Shown here in pieces: positions 5,270-5,652 of a stretch of 5,652 nucleotides of DNA. Origin of the DNA: an uncultured Prevotella sp. (lineage in GTDB: Bacteria; Bacteroidota; Bacteroidia; Bacteroidales; Bacteroidaceae); the NCBI GenBank assembly GCA_900770515.1, contig CAAHDP010000361.1, positions 1-5,652 on the forward strand. The letters are read 5' to 3'. The translations under genes and the position numbers were made by a program. Under the pieces are notes generated by a model. It ran no database searches and was not told where the DNA came from. It saw only the letters and a list, made by a program, of their open reading frames with translations. Position 1 is the first letter of the stretch, and the number at the start of each line of letters is the position of its first letter.

Positions 5270-5652
5270 ATGATTAAGGCATTTGATAATTTAGAGGTAT
5301 GGTTTGTAACTGGTGCACAGCTTCTTTACGGAGGCGAGACAGTTAAGATAGTTGATGGTCACTCAAAGGACATGGTAGATGGTCTGAACAACAGTGGCAT
5401 CATCCCAATCAAGGTAGTTTACAAGGGCACAGCTAACTCTTCTGCAGAGGTAGAGGCTGTAATGAAGGCTGCCAACAACGATGCTAAGTGCGTAGGTATC
5501 ATCACATGGATGCACACCTTCTCACCAGCTAAGATGTGGATCAAGGGCTTGCAGGCTCTCGAGAAGCCTCTCCTCCACTTCCACACTCAGTACAACGCAG
5601 AACTCCCTTGGGATTCTATCGACATGGACTTCATGAACCTCAACCAGTCTGC
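5270..5652 (+). CDS. araA: L-arabinose isomerase, N-terminal fragment (3' end outside window)
   Basis: Converts L-arabinose to L-ribulose in the cytoplasm with a divalent metal, usually Mn2+; this is the first step of the pathway. The frame is open from ATG 5270 to the window end, giving 127 complete codons of a protein that is usually about 500 residues. The N-terminus ([20 protein letters not shown], 5-24) aligns directly with E. coli AraA. The block [15 protein letters not shown] (80-94), followed by [20 protein letters not shown] (99-118) and MDFMNLNQS at the edge, is nearly identical to the E. coli enzyme and lies in the region that binds substrate. The metal-binding glutamates and histidines known from the family lie further downstream and are not visible. 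Fucose isomerase shares the superfamily, but the motif match is specific to AraA. No frameshift is present in the visible part. Confidence 0.96.
   Translation, partial: MIKAFDNLEVWFVTGAQLLYGGETVKIVDGHSKDMVDGLNNSGIIPIKVVYKGTANSSAEVEAVMKAANNDAKCVGIITWMHTFSPAKMWIKGLQALEKPLLHFHTQYNAELPWDSIDMDFMNLNQS

Overview
The window is a chromosomal segment from a Bacteroidetes bacterium, most likely a Prevotella/Segatella-type gut or rumen species. This rests on A-rich leaders without strong Shine-Dalgarno sites, a promoter resembling the Bacteroidetes TTTG / TAnnTTTG consensus, and a sugar gene order (aldose 1-epimerase, SGLT-type symporter, Nudix-type AraR, araD, araA) that I recall from Bacteroides arabinose loci such as that of B. 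thetaiotaomicron. The species is an inference; no database was searched. All genes lie on the + strand.

Layout. Positions 1-225 hold the last 74 codons of galactokinase (galK), closed by a strong intrinsic terminator at 252-286. A new transcription unit then begins: a probable promoter near 369-399, a lipoprotein aldose 1-epimerase (galM, 438-1622), a gap with a perfect 16-bp hairpin and two further small dyads, a 14-TM sodium:sugar symporter (1775-3499), a 231-bp gap with a long imperfect inverted repeat built from 7-base units, a Nudix-fold regulator (araR, 3731-4411), a short gap with a small hairpin, L-ribulose-5-phosphate 4-epimerase (araD, 4480-5178), and the first 127 codons of L-arabinose isomerase (araA, 5270 to the window end). 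A ribulokinase gene (araB) is expected beyond the window.

How it works together. GalM would interconvert sugar anomers outside the cytoplasm, the symporter would import the sugar with Na+, AraA would convert L-arabinose to L-ribulose, a kinase (not seen) would phosphorylate it, and AraD would convert L-ribulose-5-phosphate to D-xylulose-5-phosphate for the pentose phosphate pathway. The regulator has a Nudix fold whose catalytic box is damaged, plus a C-terminal region typical of the winged-helix part of NrtR-like regulators; it is probably the arabinose-responsive repressor. The adjoining galK suggests a joint galactose/arabinose region.

The genes are all recognisable and belong to a known pathway; I see no wholly new system. 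The less explained material is in the gaps: hairpins without T-tracts inside the putative operon, two near-identical dyads 21 bp apart, and the heptamer-based inverted repeat before araR. No tRNA, rRNA, CRISPR array or transposase gene was seen, and no gap exceeds 300 bases.
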